The notes beneath the pieces are model-generated. The model worked only from the letters and a program-made list of their open reading frames with translations, ran no database searches and had not been told where the DNA came from. Positions 35,601 through 46,400 of a stretch of DNA of 64,000 bases are shown in pieces; positions within the stretch are counted from its first letter, which is position 1, and the number at the start of each line of letters is the position of its first letter. The DNA is from Acanthosepion pharaonis (Eukaryota > Mollusca > Cephalopoda > Sepiida > Sepiidae), in NCBI GenBank assembly GCA_903632075.3, contig CAHIKZ030003485.1, positions 1,529,501-1,593,500 of the forward strand. The letters run 5' to 3'. Both the position numbers and the translations under genes were made by a program.

Positions 35601-36450
35601 GCCAGTTCGATTTAAAACCCTGGAATTACGGTAGACATGATTGGGACATGATATAAATTCAGCTAGACACAGGCTCACCTATAGCTAGAAAAAGCCGACA
35701 TATTTGATGTAACCAAAAATTCATAAGAGTTTAAATGCTGATGAACATTAAGAAGAGCTGCTTCAGAAATGTTGGCTTTGAATTTGAGTTCGTTTTACAC
35801 AAGAGTAAAACGTCATGCACTCTATAGTTTACATGTTTGAAACAGTTTGTCATAATTAGAGCCACACGTTCGACGTTCTGTGTTATAATATTTAGTTACA
35901 TACGGGGAACTTTCTAGGCAGATCATGAAAGGTCGAAGGGAAGAAGAATAAAGATAGCAAAATTTCTCTTTCTATCGGGAAGAAAGGACAGAAGGTTTAC
36001 AAAGTTCTTAATCATAAATAGGTGGAAAAATATTGGGAGCGCTAGAAACGTGATCATTTACCCCATAAATTTGAGTTGCGTCTCCTCAGGTGTACTCCGA
36101 TTTTTTTTTTTTTAAATATAAACAAACTTTAACCTAAAGCTTTTATTCAAACGGTAATGTTCCCATCAAAAGGCGGGAAATCGGAATTTGGAACATTATA
36201 CTGAAGGATTTTTCTTCACGAGACTATGACCCCTGTGCTTGAAGTTTTGTTTTTAAGTGAAGAAAAGCTTTGAACGGGATCCAATCTTCTTTATGAACAG
36301 AAAAAGAATTTACCCATAAGAACTTGTTTAGAGTAGAGTATCTATGGATGACTTAATATAAAACTCAGGGTCTGTTTCCTCAATTTCCAGTTTTTACAGA
36401 CCGATCTATTTGATCCATAGAAAGCAACGTAATGGGTACTACCACCTCCA
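35600..36450. other. No gene recognised
   Basis: No domain or repeat boundary. A T run lies near 36105. Confidence 0.4.
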
Positions 36451-36457
36451 TACCTCA

Positions 36458-36493
<36 letters not shown>
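36458..36493. repeat. (CA)n(TA)n microsatellite
   Basis: Short CA repeat running into TA repeat; a (GT)n tract follows at 36731-36750. Confidence 0.9.
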
Positions 36494-36536
36494 GATTAAT
36501 ACAAATATACAATTTGTCATTTAGTTATATTGACTA

Positions 36537-36600
36537 CCTAGACGGCAGAGTTTCGGAGACGAGCCTTTTTGTTATCGTTCGGTCCACTCGTCAGGAGGTT
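36537..36600 (-). ncRNA. Degenerate hammerhead-ribozyme-like motif
   Basis: On the minus strand the core order is present: CTGACGA (36594-36588), a stem-II-like insert starting GTGGACC, GAAA (36554-36551), CTCTGCC, then GTC (36543-36541). Stem III is broken compared with the 55.36-kb copy (CTCTGCC in place of CTCTGGA) and stem I is short. I infer a decayed ribozyme of the same kind, as carried by Penelope-like and related retroelements. Confidence 0.4.
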
Positions 36601-36759
36601 TCAGTAATTTATTGCTGATTTTCTCATTTTCGTTATTTTTATACTAGGTTAGAAATAATTTTTGCGCGATTTATTGATGTTAGGTTACTTGTGGGTGTGC
36701 ACATATACGTGTGGGTGTGCGCATATACGTGCGTGTGTGTGTGTGTGTGTCTGTGCGTG

Positions 36760-37610
36760 CGTATACTTGTCTGCGTGTATGTGCGTATATGTCGAATGTC
36801 ACGATTCTTTCTTCTTTCGTCATTTTCTGGTCTCCTTATACTCTCTCCCTATTCTTTTTCCTTCTTTTTCATGATGATTGTGGAATTTTTACACATGATT
36901 GCCGTCTCATTAATTGTAAATTAGTTGTCAAATTGAGTAAAGTTCAAATCCGGGCTGGATGTACAGATTTTTTCACTTGTTGCAGGCCCGGCAGCGTGCG
37001 GTACTGGTTTATTACAAAATGGCCTTGTGCCAGACACCACACTAAACTACCGAGTCCACAAGCAATGTAAAAAAAAATAATAATGCGTGAATGAACAGTG
37101 AGAGGAAAGGGGTCAATCAACGAGTGCATAAATTAATAAACATCAAAGAGATAGCCGGAATAAAATGACAAAGACGTCTGTTTTGTAAAACATATGTAAC
37201 TTTTATTAGATGGAAACAAGCAGATTACCTCGTGGTACGAGATTAAGGAAAAGTTCCGCGCCTAAATAGAAATGCAAGATGAACAAGGCGGGAAAAAGAA
37301 TTTATATAAGGTTCTTGAAAAAGGAAACTCGTTAAACACGAGGTATATGTGCGCACAGATAGAAAGGAGTACTCACTGTGGATTTTTTTTTTTTTTTTGG
37401 CGTTGTAAGTGTGTGTCGTATTTTTGTGTTCAGGTTCATAGTTAGAAAGAATGTTCGGTCGTCTCAGAGTTTTTGGTGAGGCATTGAATTGGCTGCTGGA
37501 AATTTTACCGGATTGCTGTGGGCATCTAGCCAGGAGAAACGAAGAATGTTTGAAGCGAGTTTCATGGTCTTGTGGAGTTGTTTACGGCGAGCCCAGGGAG
37601 ACGAAAAATG
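36760..37610. other. No gene recognised
   Basis: Frames here derive from GT repeats and T/C-rich sequence. A run of T lies at 37383-37398. Confidence 0.4.
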
Positions 37611-37617
37611 TTTGTTC

Positions 37618-38225
37618 GTAAGTAAGAATATCCCTGTCTGTATTTACTGGTTCACTGACGAGGGGTAAGTGTAAGTCACCTGTTGAATACGAAGTTTTGC
37701 CCACGACTGTGTCGTGTGTCTCGCACATTTTCTAGCAGAAAACCCAGACGGTCTGACCTGCAGATAGCAAGTTGTTCGTCAGTAGGATATCCCTGTCTGT
37801 ATTTACGATTGACTGACGAGGGATAAAAATAAGCCACTTGTTGAATACGAAGTTTTGCTCACGACTGTGTCGTGTGTCTCGAACGTCTTCTGGTCGAAAA
37901 CGGAGAAGGTATGACCTGCGGGCAGCTTCAAGACGAGAAGAAGTCTTGGTAAAGTGTGAAGTCGACATTGTTGAGATAAGATATTCCGGCCCGCATATGG
38001 GTTAAGGGCACGGAATAAATGAGTTGCCCGTCTAGTTAGGTCGAAAGTCGGAAGGCAACTGGTTGACCTGCGGGTAACGTCAAGACGAGAAGAAATCTTG
38101 GTAAATAAGTGTGGGGTCAACATCGTTGAGATAAGATATTCCGGCCCCCATATGTGTTAAGGGCACGGAATAAATGATTTGCCCGTCTAGTCAGGTTGAA
38201 GATCGGGAAGCAACTGGTTTGCAAA
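37618..38225. repeat. Two adjacent tandem duplications, ~159 and ~153 bp
   Basis: Unit A occurs twice (about 37618-37775 and 37778-37912), anchored by TATCCCTGTCTGTATTTAC at 37629 and 37788 and by CACGACTGTGTCGTGTGTCTC in each. Unit B occurs twice (about 37913-38065 and 38066-38220), anchored by GACCTGCGGG, TTGAGATAAGATATTCCGGC and AGGGCACGGAATAAATGA. A and B share GACCTGC and the tail region loosely. Minus frames across the units (78 and 106 codons) repeat each other and have no motif. Confidence 0.8.
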
Positions 38226-38229
38226 CGCT

Positions 38230-38440
38230 GGCCGTTTGAGACGCCGCGAAACGCGCGGGAAAAAATTCAAAATCTGTTAGTCTGACTTCATCAGTAGGAG
38301 CTAGCGAAGGTCTTCCTCCAGGTTACTGCTACGTCTAGCTGTGAGAGGAAGGAAGGGGTGCAAACCGCGCGCACACACGCACGAGTGTGAAAGGAAGGGA
38401 GGAAACTCGCGCGCGCGTAAAATATAGATGGAATTAATGT
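38230..38440. other. CG-richer non-coding spacer
   Basis: Includes GCCGCGAAACGCGCGGG and CGCGCGCGC stretches, unusual for this AT-rich window. Function unknown. Confidence 0.35.
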
Positions 38441-38441
38441 G

Positions 38442-38780
38442 TTAATTCCATACACTCATCACACATATATTTTCAGTTGGTCTTGGGGGAAAGGTATCAA
38501 GATTAAGTGCAAGACTATTTTCATGAGATTTAAGATAGTTAATGTAACCAGATTTAAATTTCAGGACCCGATAGCAAATATTGCACTCCCCTAAATTAAA
38601 TTCAGGTGGAAAATTATATTTTCGAAGAATCCTTTCTTCGAATACCAAAAAAGAAAGAAGCATTTTACTCTTCTAGAATTATGAAAAATCAAATGTACGG
38701 GAGGAAAACAGTAAGCACCATTGTAGGCGCCAGGTTCAAAATGTGTAGTTCTACGCGCCAAATTTACTTCTTTCTTCAAT
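38442..38780 (-). pseudogene. LINE C-terminal C2H2-type tail (relic)
   Basis: Minus frame 38442-38663 contains CNICYRVLKFKSGYINYLKSH, a C2H2 finger (C-x2-C, then H after the usual spacing with one His changed), then FPPRPTENICVMSV where a second finger would start. Such paired fingers occur at the C-terminus of some invertebrate LINE proteins. Upstream frames (38591-38939) may be the preceding part in another frame. A cellular zinc-finger exon is the alternative, but no splice pattern supports it. Confidence 0.4.
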
Positions 38781-38939
38781 AAGCAATCTTATTAATCGTC
38801 TGCTTTCTTTGTATTCACAAAGATTTCTGATTGATGTTTTGTCTGTAAAATGCAGAGAAAATTTCCTAGATTTGTCGTGGAGAAAAAATTCCATTCGCAT
38901 TGAAAAATAGCGGAAACTCTCTGGAAATGCAACTGACAA

Positions 38940-39565
38940 TAGGATTTACATTTTTTTGCTTGCGGCTCTTAAAATGTTCAAAGAATTCTACTCACTAGAT
39001 AGATTGTCTAGTTGCAGATTGTGGTCAATCAGTATTATTCAAATACTATAGCCATTAGACAATCGTAAATTAAGAGAAACCTTTATGCATTTTACTCAGG
39101 ATTGGTTGCTTTCCATCCCCCAAAATAACCATGGCCACTTAAGAGATCGGAAAAGATTTTCATCAAAGCTGTTTTATCATTCCCTTTATTAAATAAAATG
39201 TGTAACTTCAAAGACGTGTAAATATTTCTGACTCAACTGATAACAATAATGAAAAGACTTTATAAGTTAAAATATATTTGCTTTGTTTACGTATCGAGTG
39301 TTCGTTTCGGTTGTGATGAAACTGTTTTTATGATTTTTTTTTTATCAGCAAAGCAATGATTCACAATTTCCCGTCATCATTGTACCTTGAGAATTCTAAT
39401 TTGAATGCAATTTGCTCGCTTTTTTTTTTTTTGCGGTTTTGTACTGATATCTACTATGCATTATCACAAATTTTACAAGCATAAAACGAATTTCCGAAGC
39501 AAGTTTATGCTTACTGAAATGAACTGAAGAGTTCACGTCAATTCTTCGATTCTTTGTTTTCCTAT
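38940..39565. other. No gene recognised
   Basis: AT-rich, short frames only. Confidence 0.4.
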
Positions 39566-39567
39566 TT

Positions 39568-39592
39568 AATAATAATAATAATAATAATAATA

Positions 39593-39627
<35 letters not shown>

Positions 39628-39637
39628 TGTATGTATG
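39568..39637. repeat. (AAT)n(ATGT)n microsatellite
   Basis: AAT repeat to about 39593 followed by ATGT repeat to 39637; this is the simple tail adjoining the SINE on its right. Confidence 0.92.
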
Positions 39638-40012
39638 GAGGACTCTCCCGTCGTATTCGACGTATGAGAGCCAACAGTCACACACCATTACATATGATTT
39701 AATTATAGTGGTGAAGGCTTTGTGTAGAACCAACCATACTTTTGAAGGGCCGAATACAGAGACCTGGTGCACTACGTGTCACAAGATCCCCAAGCGACCC
39801 TCCACAGGTTTTGAATTCAGAGTTGTCCTTCTCCTAGACTAGTTGCCATCCAATGCTATAGAACCCAGTCTGTCCTGCTATTTACCCATAGCTGGAGGGA
39901 GAAGAAGAGGATTAATACCTTTCACAAGGGTATTAGCACGTGTAAATATAAATTCGAACTCGGCTCTCCGATTCCTCAATCCTAGCCGCTACCCACTACT
40001 TCACCGTGCTTC

Positions 40013-40014
<2 letters not shown>
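39638..40014 (-). repeat. tRNA-derived SINE, full-length copy
   Basis: In minus orientation: tRNA-like head with an A-box-like GTGAAGTAGTGGGTAGCGG (~40000) and B box GAGTTCGAATTT (~39958), a body with AATACCCTTGTGAAAGGTAT, TATGGGTAAATAGCAGGACA, TTGCCATC-type GGCAACTAGTCTAGGAGAAG, and a 3' part not present in the 61.8-kb copy, ending in an (ACAT)n tail. Copies elsewhere: 61.81-62.07 kb (+) and 18.61 kb (body only). A polymerase III-transcribed, LINE-mobilised element is the family norm. Confidence 0.82.

Positions 40015-40047
<33 letters not shown>
40015..40047. repeat. (TA)n microsatellite
   Basis: 33 bases of TA repeat between the SINE head and the PLE relic. Confidence 0.92.
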
Positions 40048-40049
<2 letters not shown>

Positions 40050-40159
40050 CCTTGTCATCACATTTAACTTGAATAATAATACATATAAACCTTACCACAA
40101 GGGACCCGAAACTCCTAATTATATTAACATTAACTCGAACCACCCCATACCATCTTGAA

Positions 40160-41075
40160 GTAAATACCAATTACTGTTGGTTCTAGAATCAATAAACTGC
40201 CATCTAATAAGACTATATTTGATAAGAATAAAGCATTATACGAAAATGCTCTCCAGAAAAATGGTTTTACATATAAACTATCTTACTTAAACTCCATAAA
40301 TAACCATAGTGGAGTTAAGAATAGTAATCCACACAAAAGTAGAAAAAGAAATATTATTTGGTTTAAACCCCACCACTTCTGTAGATTATATAGAATTAAT
40401 ATTGGACAAATTTTCCTGAAACTTATAAACAAACATTTTCAGAATAACAACCCTCTAGGTAAGATCTTCAATAGAAAAACCATTAAAATAATTTATTCAT
40501 GTACTAACAACATGTCTAGAGTAATTGACTCCCACATGTATATCCTTAATAAATTTAATGGTGTCAACAAGAATTCTAGTAAAAAGCTCCCTTGTAATTG
40601 TAGAAATAGCAACCTTTGCCCAGTCGAGTGAGAATGTAGAGCATCTAATGTTATTTATCAAGCCACCATTTACCCTAAAGAAAATAAATCAAACCACCAA
40701 GTTTATATTGGGATTTTTTCGGTGGGTGAGGGTCGAAATACTTTATAACCACAAACACTCTTTTTCCAACTCAAAACTAAAACACCAATCCACTATCTCC
40801 CCCAAATTTTGGAAATTAGGGAGAAAGACTTGAACCATCAAATTGACTGGGAATTTATAGGTTTTGCTCAGACTCCAAATAGCTTTAAGAGTAGATGTAA
40901 TTTATGTTTGGAGGAGAAAATTAAAAGCATAAAATTTTTAGAATCAAGATATTCTACTAAACAAAAGGAATGAATTCGTACCGAAGTGTCGCCATAGGAA
41001 AAAATTTCAACTAGCATAACATTATTTTAACACCTCATTCCAAGTGTCGCCACAGGAACAAATTTCAACATAGTA
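40160..41075 (+). pseudogene. Penelope-like element 3' end with GIY-YIG endonuclease
   Basis: Translation shows a thumb/linker part (FDKNKALYENALQKNGFTYK, KRNIIWFKPHHFCR, IGQIFLKLINKHFQ, KTIKIIYSCTNNMSRVIDSH), then the cysteine block CNCRNSNLCPVE, then NVIYQATI...HQVYIGI, the GIY-YIG-like pair, and finally SRCNLCLEEKIKSIKFLE and KCRHRKKFQ. This order is that of a Penelope-like RT linker plus GIY-YIG endonuclease. A stop follows CPVE and frames shift near 40740 and 40830. The terminal KCRHR-KFQ block occurs twice, 67 bp apart (about 40983 and 41050). The RT itself is absent here. Confidence 0.8.
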
Positions 41076-41079
41076 TCAG

Positions 41080-41978
41080 CCGAATCTCACACTCCTCTCT
41101 TTCATTTATATTTTTATATGTGATTTTTTTCTATTGTAACATCTTCCCTATATGTAAATTTTTTTTCTATATGTGAAATTGTTTTCGAGATGTGGAATTG
41201 CCTTCTATATTTAAATATTTCTTTCCCTGTTACATGTTTTCTATATGTGGAATTTTCTTCTATATTGAATTGTTTTTATAATACTAATCTTTTTATATAT
41301 TGAATTTAAATTTAATCCTTTACAGGATTTTAAAATAATTAGTATAAGTATGATATAATTTAAATTATAAACTTAGTATTTGAAAATTTATTAATATTAT
41401 ATTGATATAATGAGATTCGTGATATTTAAGTGAAATTAATATATTAATAATTTACAAACATTTTTTTTTTTACTGTAACTTTTACTATTTAGTTACAAAT
41501 GTAGTCTTGAATGGATTAATATTAAGATCTTATAAAAGTATTAATTTTAAATTTTTACTCCCATTCTATAATAATTTTAAACTCCTCTCTAAAATGTTTT
41601 ATGGACATTTTTGTTCATTCTTCTTCTTTGCACAGGCGTTGATAGGTTACATTGATATCAGTGTCCATTTTCCACCGTCGCGTTTATCTGTACCCGACTC
41701 CACCACAATCACTTTAGGTCCCTTAGCTCTCTATATAACTCCCGCCTCTATTATAGGCCAATTCTTCTCTTTTTATTCTTTCCTTTTTCTTTTTCCGTCT
41801 TTCCTTCCTTTGCCTTTCGCATTTCCTGTGAAGAAACGTGAAATTTTATTCATTTTAGTAAATGTATTTTCATTGATAAGTACAGGGAAAAAAACTACTT
41901 TCCCATGGACGAAATTATCATCTGTATGAGGTAAATTGTTTGGATCTCATTAATTGTAATTCATACACACACACGCGA

Positions 41979-41980
<2 letters not shown>
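41080..41980. other. AT-rich DNA, nothing recognised
   Basis: Includes repeated TATATGTGRAATT-like phrases at 41150-41270. The frame 41507-41929 (+, 140 codons) is hydrophobic and C/T-rich without motif. Confidence 0.4.

Positions 41981-41982
<2 letters not shown>

Positions 41983-42067
<85 letters not shown>
41983..42067. repeat. (AT)n(GT)n microsatellite
   Basis: AT repeat to 42026 then GT repeat to 42067. Confidence 0.95.
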
Positions 42068-42070
<3 letters not shown>

Positions 42071-42199
42071 CGTTAGAGACGGCTGGCAAAAGTACTGCGA
42101 TTAAACTTTTTCATTTAATCTTTCTTGTGTTCGTACACGTATTTTCTTTTCATATGGCAGATGTATTCACTCGTGTGAATGGAAAGATATATGCCATCT

Positions 42200-42780
42200 T
42201 CTATTGTTGGTAATATTTTTAAGGGTTGCACTTCTACTAGGTTTTTGTCATGTAAGTGTCAAATTTTCCAAGTACTCTTTCATCATTATGTGTCCCAGAA
42301 ATTACAACTGTCCCTTTCGGATTCTAAGTGTGTGTCCTTTTTGTTTACATTTTCCTTAAAACCTCCTCGTTGTTCACATTTCTCTTTGCCTACTTTATCA
42401 TTCAAATCTATCATAATGATTTTAATTTCCTGTGATTTGCATTGAGTGATGGCGTTATCTAGCACACAAAAAAAATTTCAATTTCCTCTTCTGTATTTTT
42501 TTGCTATCGGTGAAACTATGATCGATACGTTGAGAGGCTTTACTTTCAGTTTAACTACATGAATTCTTTCAGATAATTGACTGTATTCAATAATACATTT
42601 CTTCAGTTTTGGTCTAATATCAGTCCTACTCCTCTTACATTTTTTCTCCGTTTGCATATATGTTCCTGTATTTATCACTGACGAAATCTCCATAGTTTGT
42701 TCATTTTGTTTCACATACGCCCAAAATATTAACATTTAACCTGTTCATTTGTTGCTTTATACTTTCTAATTGGCCATATT
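42200..42780 (-). pseudogene. LINE APE-type endonuclease relic
   Basis: Minus frame 42478-42735 reads MEISSVINTGTYMQ, then SERIHVVKLKVKPLNVSIIV, and after a stop and shift ITQCKSQEIKIIMIDLNDKV with GKEKCEQRG (~42370-42450). The 'I..DLN.KVG' block is the GDLN-type metal-binding region of APE-like endonucleases, with Gly replaced by Ile. The order fits the endonuclease of an RTE-type LINE; it is separate from the R2-like RT upstream on the same strand. The catalytic histidine region is not seen. Confidence 0.62.
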
Positions 42781-43069
42781 GGTTTAGTGTTTTGATATTC
42801 CATGTTCTGAACTGAATACGTCTTCATATGTAAATTTTAACATTTGAAGTCACCAATTTAAAATATTAGTTCTATATGTATGTTTTTATTTTGTCTTTTT
42901 TGCTTTTCTCTCTTTCCTTCTCTCTATATATCTGAGTTTTGTATTATTATTATTATTTTATTTCTTTTGATTTCTGGTGTATACTCATTTCATTCCGGGT
43001 TCGAACCAGAAACCTAAGGTCAGAAATCGCATCATTACATTTTCTACTGAACATTTTTGAGGACTCCGC

Positions 43070-43887
43070 ACCGCTAACAAAAAAAAAAAAACTAAGATCA
43101 CACACATTTTACAGGTCTGGGCTGTATTTGCGAGTACAATTTTTTGCATTTCTTTAAGGCTTGGGCTACCAAGAATACCTTCAATGAGTCTATCGGAAGC
43201 TTTTCTTGCAGTTTCCTTTCCGTAAAAGTTACAGATTTTCCAATGCAAATATTGGCCCACTCTGTTATGCCGAATTTTATATTTAGTGGGTGCCAATACC
43301 ATGCAACTTGATACAAGATGGTTAATTGTTTCTGGATATTTATCACAAAATCTGCGTTTGGGGCTAACATAATTTTTCAGGGTGTGTGCTTGGTAATTTC
43401 TATTTAGCAAGAATTCGTCCTGCGCAGCAAGAATGAAATCTTCGGTTTCAGCTTTTAACCCCTCGCTACGTATCCGCTGATGGGTACGGGGTTTGTCTAC
43501 ATCAGCTTGTTTGGTACGGCTAGAATATTGACCATGAAAAGGTTTATCTGGTCCATTGAATTTGATTTTGCTTTCTTTTTTAAGGTTTTTGCCACTGCAG
43601 AATGAAATGAGTATATCATATTATGTTTTACTTGCATTTCTTCACCCACTTGAAATTCCCTTATGAACTTGTTGGTTTCCTTTATTTCTGAATACAATGT
43701 CTTATTTTTTACATGGTCTTTGACACAGATCACCATCCAGTCTTATCCTTGAAGGCCGGTTGTAGTTTTCTAAGACAGTACTAGTTGAACTCATCCTCTG
43801 TTTCTTTCGGATCAAGGCACGATCAACATCAGCCTTGGGATGATGCATGCCATGGCAAGTGAGAAGCTTTCTCGTTTTGGCATCCAT
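43070..43887 (-). pseudogene. R2-group-like LINE, C-terminal part (relic)
   Basis: Frames 43702-43887 (MDAKTRKLLTCHGMHHPKAD), 43497-43736 (MVICVKDHVKNKTLYSEIKE, KFIREFQVGEEMQV) and 42985-43410 (SPKRRFCDKYPETINHLVSS, QYLHWKICNFYGKETARK, SPSLKEMQKIVLANTAQ) follow one another as successive blocks of a single LINE protein. About 110 residues are missing between the KETARK and SLKEMQKIV blocks. The F-C-x2-(C/Y)-..-H cysteine/histidine block near 43340 fits the C-terminal finger of R2-group LINEs. Continuous with the RT at 44.19-44.65 kb. Confidence 0.7.
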
Positions 43888-43889
43888 TT

Positions 43890-44660
43890 GCTTAATGTCA
43901 CCTATGGTTCAGTTAAGGATGCTGAAACTGCATTGCATCACAAATACAGCCAAGGTATTTATGGCTGATATTCTGTTTTGTAAATTCAACTCGGTATTCA
44001 ACATCAGACGCACAAACCTCTAGTATTCCTTTCTTACCATCTTCTTCATTTAGGTATGCTGTATTCCTTCGCTAATTCCTAGGTACCTATAGGCTTCTTA
44101 TTGTTCCAGTTCCCTAATCTTTGCGACAAAATCTACATCTATTGAATGTGTTTCTGCAATTCTCCCTTTCTTGAATGTTACTTTTGCTCATTTATGTAAT
44201 CTGAAATGCATATCTATGTCATCACTGAAACATTTTACAGTACTGAGGTGAGCTTTCAACTCATTGTCGTCTTTGGCAAATAGTTTGAGATCATCCATGT
44301 AGAGTTGGTGATTGAATACTTTCTTGTTAACTTTGTATCCATAACTATTATTGTTTAGTTCATGTGATAGAAGGATTAAGGACAGACAAAACAGAAGGGG
44401 TGACACGGAGTCGGATATTCAAGCAGTGCCTTTGGTGTGATTTACGTATAATGTGGTTTTCCACATTCCCATTCTGCGTTTAAGGAAATTTAATAACACC
44501 GCGGAGACTTTGTAACTTTCCAAAACCTTAAGGGACCAATAGTGTAGCAAAATACCAAAGGCTTTGCCGTAATCTATCCATGCCTTACTTAGATTTCTAC
44601 CTCTTTTCTTGCAATTTTCCAGGATCGTTTTTTTAATAAAAAATGTTGATCTTTGAAAGC
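43890..44660 (-). pseudogene. R2-group-like LINE reverse transcriptase (relic)
   Basis: Minus frames 44419-44650 (ILENCKKRGRNLSKAWIDYG, KAFGILLHYWSLKVLESYKV) and 44188-44406 (SPLLFCLSLILLSHELNNNS, FNHQLYMDDLKLFAKDDNEL) carry RT motifs A (AWIDYGKAF, the catalytic Asp kept) and C (YMDD intact, ~44290). A short piece between them, with the QGD/SP motif B, is damaged around 44406-44419. Downstream, FKKGRIAETHSIDVDF and YRYLGISEGIQHT continue the same protein toward 43.9 kb. Confidence 0.78.
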
Positions 44661-44689
44661 ATATAAATCTATCCTGCATCATGAGGATA

Positions 44690-45135
44690 TATAAGTAAAG
44701 CATCATCAATATAACGAAATTATATTGATTGTTTGGGTAAAATATTTTGGAAAGGACCAGATTCGAGAAATTCTAAGAAGATTACTCCACTGAGAGGCGA
44801 TCCCACTGGTAATCTAAATTTTTGTTTGTAACAATCATCAAATATGAAATAGCATTGCTTGGTGATGAGACGACAGATTTTTATTATTTTAGTTGTTGGT
44901 AGAGAGAGTTTTACCGTTGACTGTGTTAAATACTTTTTTAGGAGATTTAGGCATTTTTCAACTGAGACGTTGGGGTAGAGGGTTTTTTTTATATCTAGAC
45001 TGACCATGCGTTTGTCGGTTATGTTCATTTCCCTTAGTTTTTTCAACTAGGCTGTCTCAGTTCTTTATATGAGATGAACTGATTGTTCCAATGAGAGGTG
45101 TTAAAATTTTTGTTGTCTTTTCCAAAGTTTATGGG
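44690..45135 (-). pseudogene. Penelope-like RT relic (sense 3' part)
   Basis: Minus translation begins GTISSSHIKN (~45090), continues in a 108-codon frame KLREMNITDKRMVSLDIKKT (motif A, palm Asp in LDIKK), CYFIFDDCYKQKFRLPVGSP and LSGVIFLEFLE (motif B, 'VGSPLSG'), and ends FRYIDDALLIYP with the YIDD box intact (~44715) after one stop. This is a Penelope-like RT palm. The element is cut at about 44690, where the LINE RT follows. Confidence 0.78.
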
Positions 45136-45189
45136 GGTTATTGTCTAAGTCACTACTTACCGATACCTACACATATAAAAAAAATAAAC

Positions 45190-45445
45190 GAACAAAAAAT
45201 AAATACCGAATCACAAAAATTTAAGACTCATATAGACTCATAGAATATCACCCTAGAACACCCAAACTTTACGGTCTCCCTAAAACCCACAAAACTGGTA
45301 TCCCAATGAGCACCATTAGCTTAGGAATAGATAGCTAAATAAAAAAAAATTCTAAAATTCCCAACACCCATTTGTTGTGCGCATGTTTAGTCCTACCAAC
45401 ATAACAAATTTAGTCCGATGAAGTCCTGAAAAATGTAACGCGTCA
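45190..45445 (+). pseudogene. Penelope-like RT relic (inverted 5' part)
   Basis: Plus-strand translation gives RTPKLYGLPKTHKTGIPMST (~45255), the conserved fingers block of Penelope-like RTs, then SLGIDS and degraded sequence. This block belongs upstream of the palm found on the opposite strand at 44.69-45.13 kb, and the two break at about the same point of the protein. The 3' flank at 45413-45455 reads CCGATGAAGTCCTGAAAAAT, a degenerate hammerhead-like core. Confidence 0.65.
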
Positions 45446-45514
45446 CAAGTAAACTTTTTCCACTTTGTCATACAATTTCTCCAATGCTGTCCTTGATCTA
45501 TAAAATATATATCG

Positions 45515-45634
<120 letters not shown>

Positions 45635-45639
45635 TTTGA

Positions 45640-46101
45640 CAGTTTCGGATGATCTGGTTTGAATTCTCTTGTGATATATATATCGTAGAATATTAAACAA
45701 AGTGAATTCTGGTATAATTGAAATGCTTTTACTGGTATTCAAACTTTGTCATTAATGAGAGAAGAGTGAAGCTATTTAGATGTATGGTGTATTCAGATGA
45801 CTATTTTTGATTCTGTGCAAATAATTGCAGCACTCATTTTCAACATTTCGAGTTAATCACTGCAAACCCCGTGTAAATGATACAAAATAATTTTGCTAAT
45901 TTTACCAAAGGTTTTGCACTCTGTAAAAATACATGCATGCATGCACTGTTTTACATTCTCCCAGAGTTTTTTTATTCTCTCTCATTCATTCCTGCGAGCC
46001 TTTTCCTCTCTTTCAGACCTCTCCCTTTTTCTTCCAATTTTTTCTCTTTTCAAACCATTCCCCATCTCTTTTCAAATCACTTCCCTGTCTCTATTCAAAT
46101 C

Positions 46102-46149
<48 letters not shown>

Positions 46150-46400
46150 AAGCTTTTCTGATTATTAATATTTAAAAGCAACACATTCTTTATCAGCTTT
46201 CCTCGCTTTCGTTTGTCATTCTCTCTCATTCCTCTCCAATTTCCCTTTATTGTCTATTCTAAGAATTCTCTTTTTTTTCTTTTTATTATCGATTTCATCA
46301 TCAGATTGGTTACTATTCCTTTCACTTTTCTCTCTCAAGTAGCAGATAACTGAAAATGATCTATATAACTCAAATATTTATCGTTTAATAAATTTTAGTG
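45640..46400. other. C/T-rich low-complexity DNA
   Basis: Frames on the plus strand (45877-46175) consist of Ser, Leu and Phe from CT repeat and pyrimidine-rich sequence; the (CT)n tract is 46104-46147. No motif. Confidence 0.5.

Noticed and set aside
36936..36965. B-box-like AAGTTCAAATCCGGGC
   Set aside because: Isolated; no tRNA fold and no A box.
37732..38123. Overlapping minus frames with repeated SRLE-RRS phrases
   Set aside because: The repetition comes from the DNA tandem duplication; no protein family is suggested.
41507..41929. 140-codon plus frame, hydrophobic
   Set aside because: Pyrimidine-rich DNA gives Phe/Leu/Ser runs; no signal or family match.
45877..46175. Three overlapping Ser/Leu/Phe frames
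   Set aside because: Produced by the (CT)n tract in three registers.
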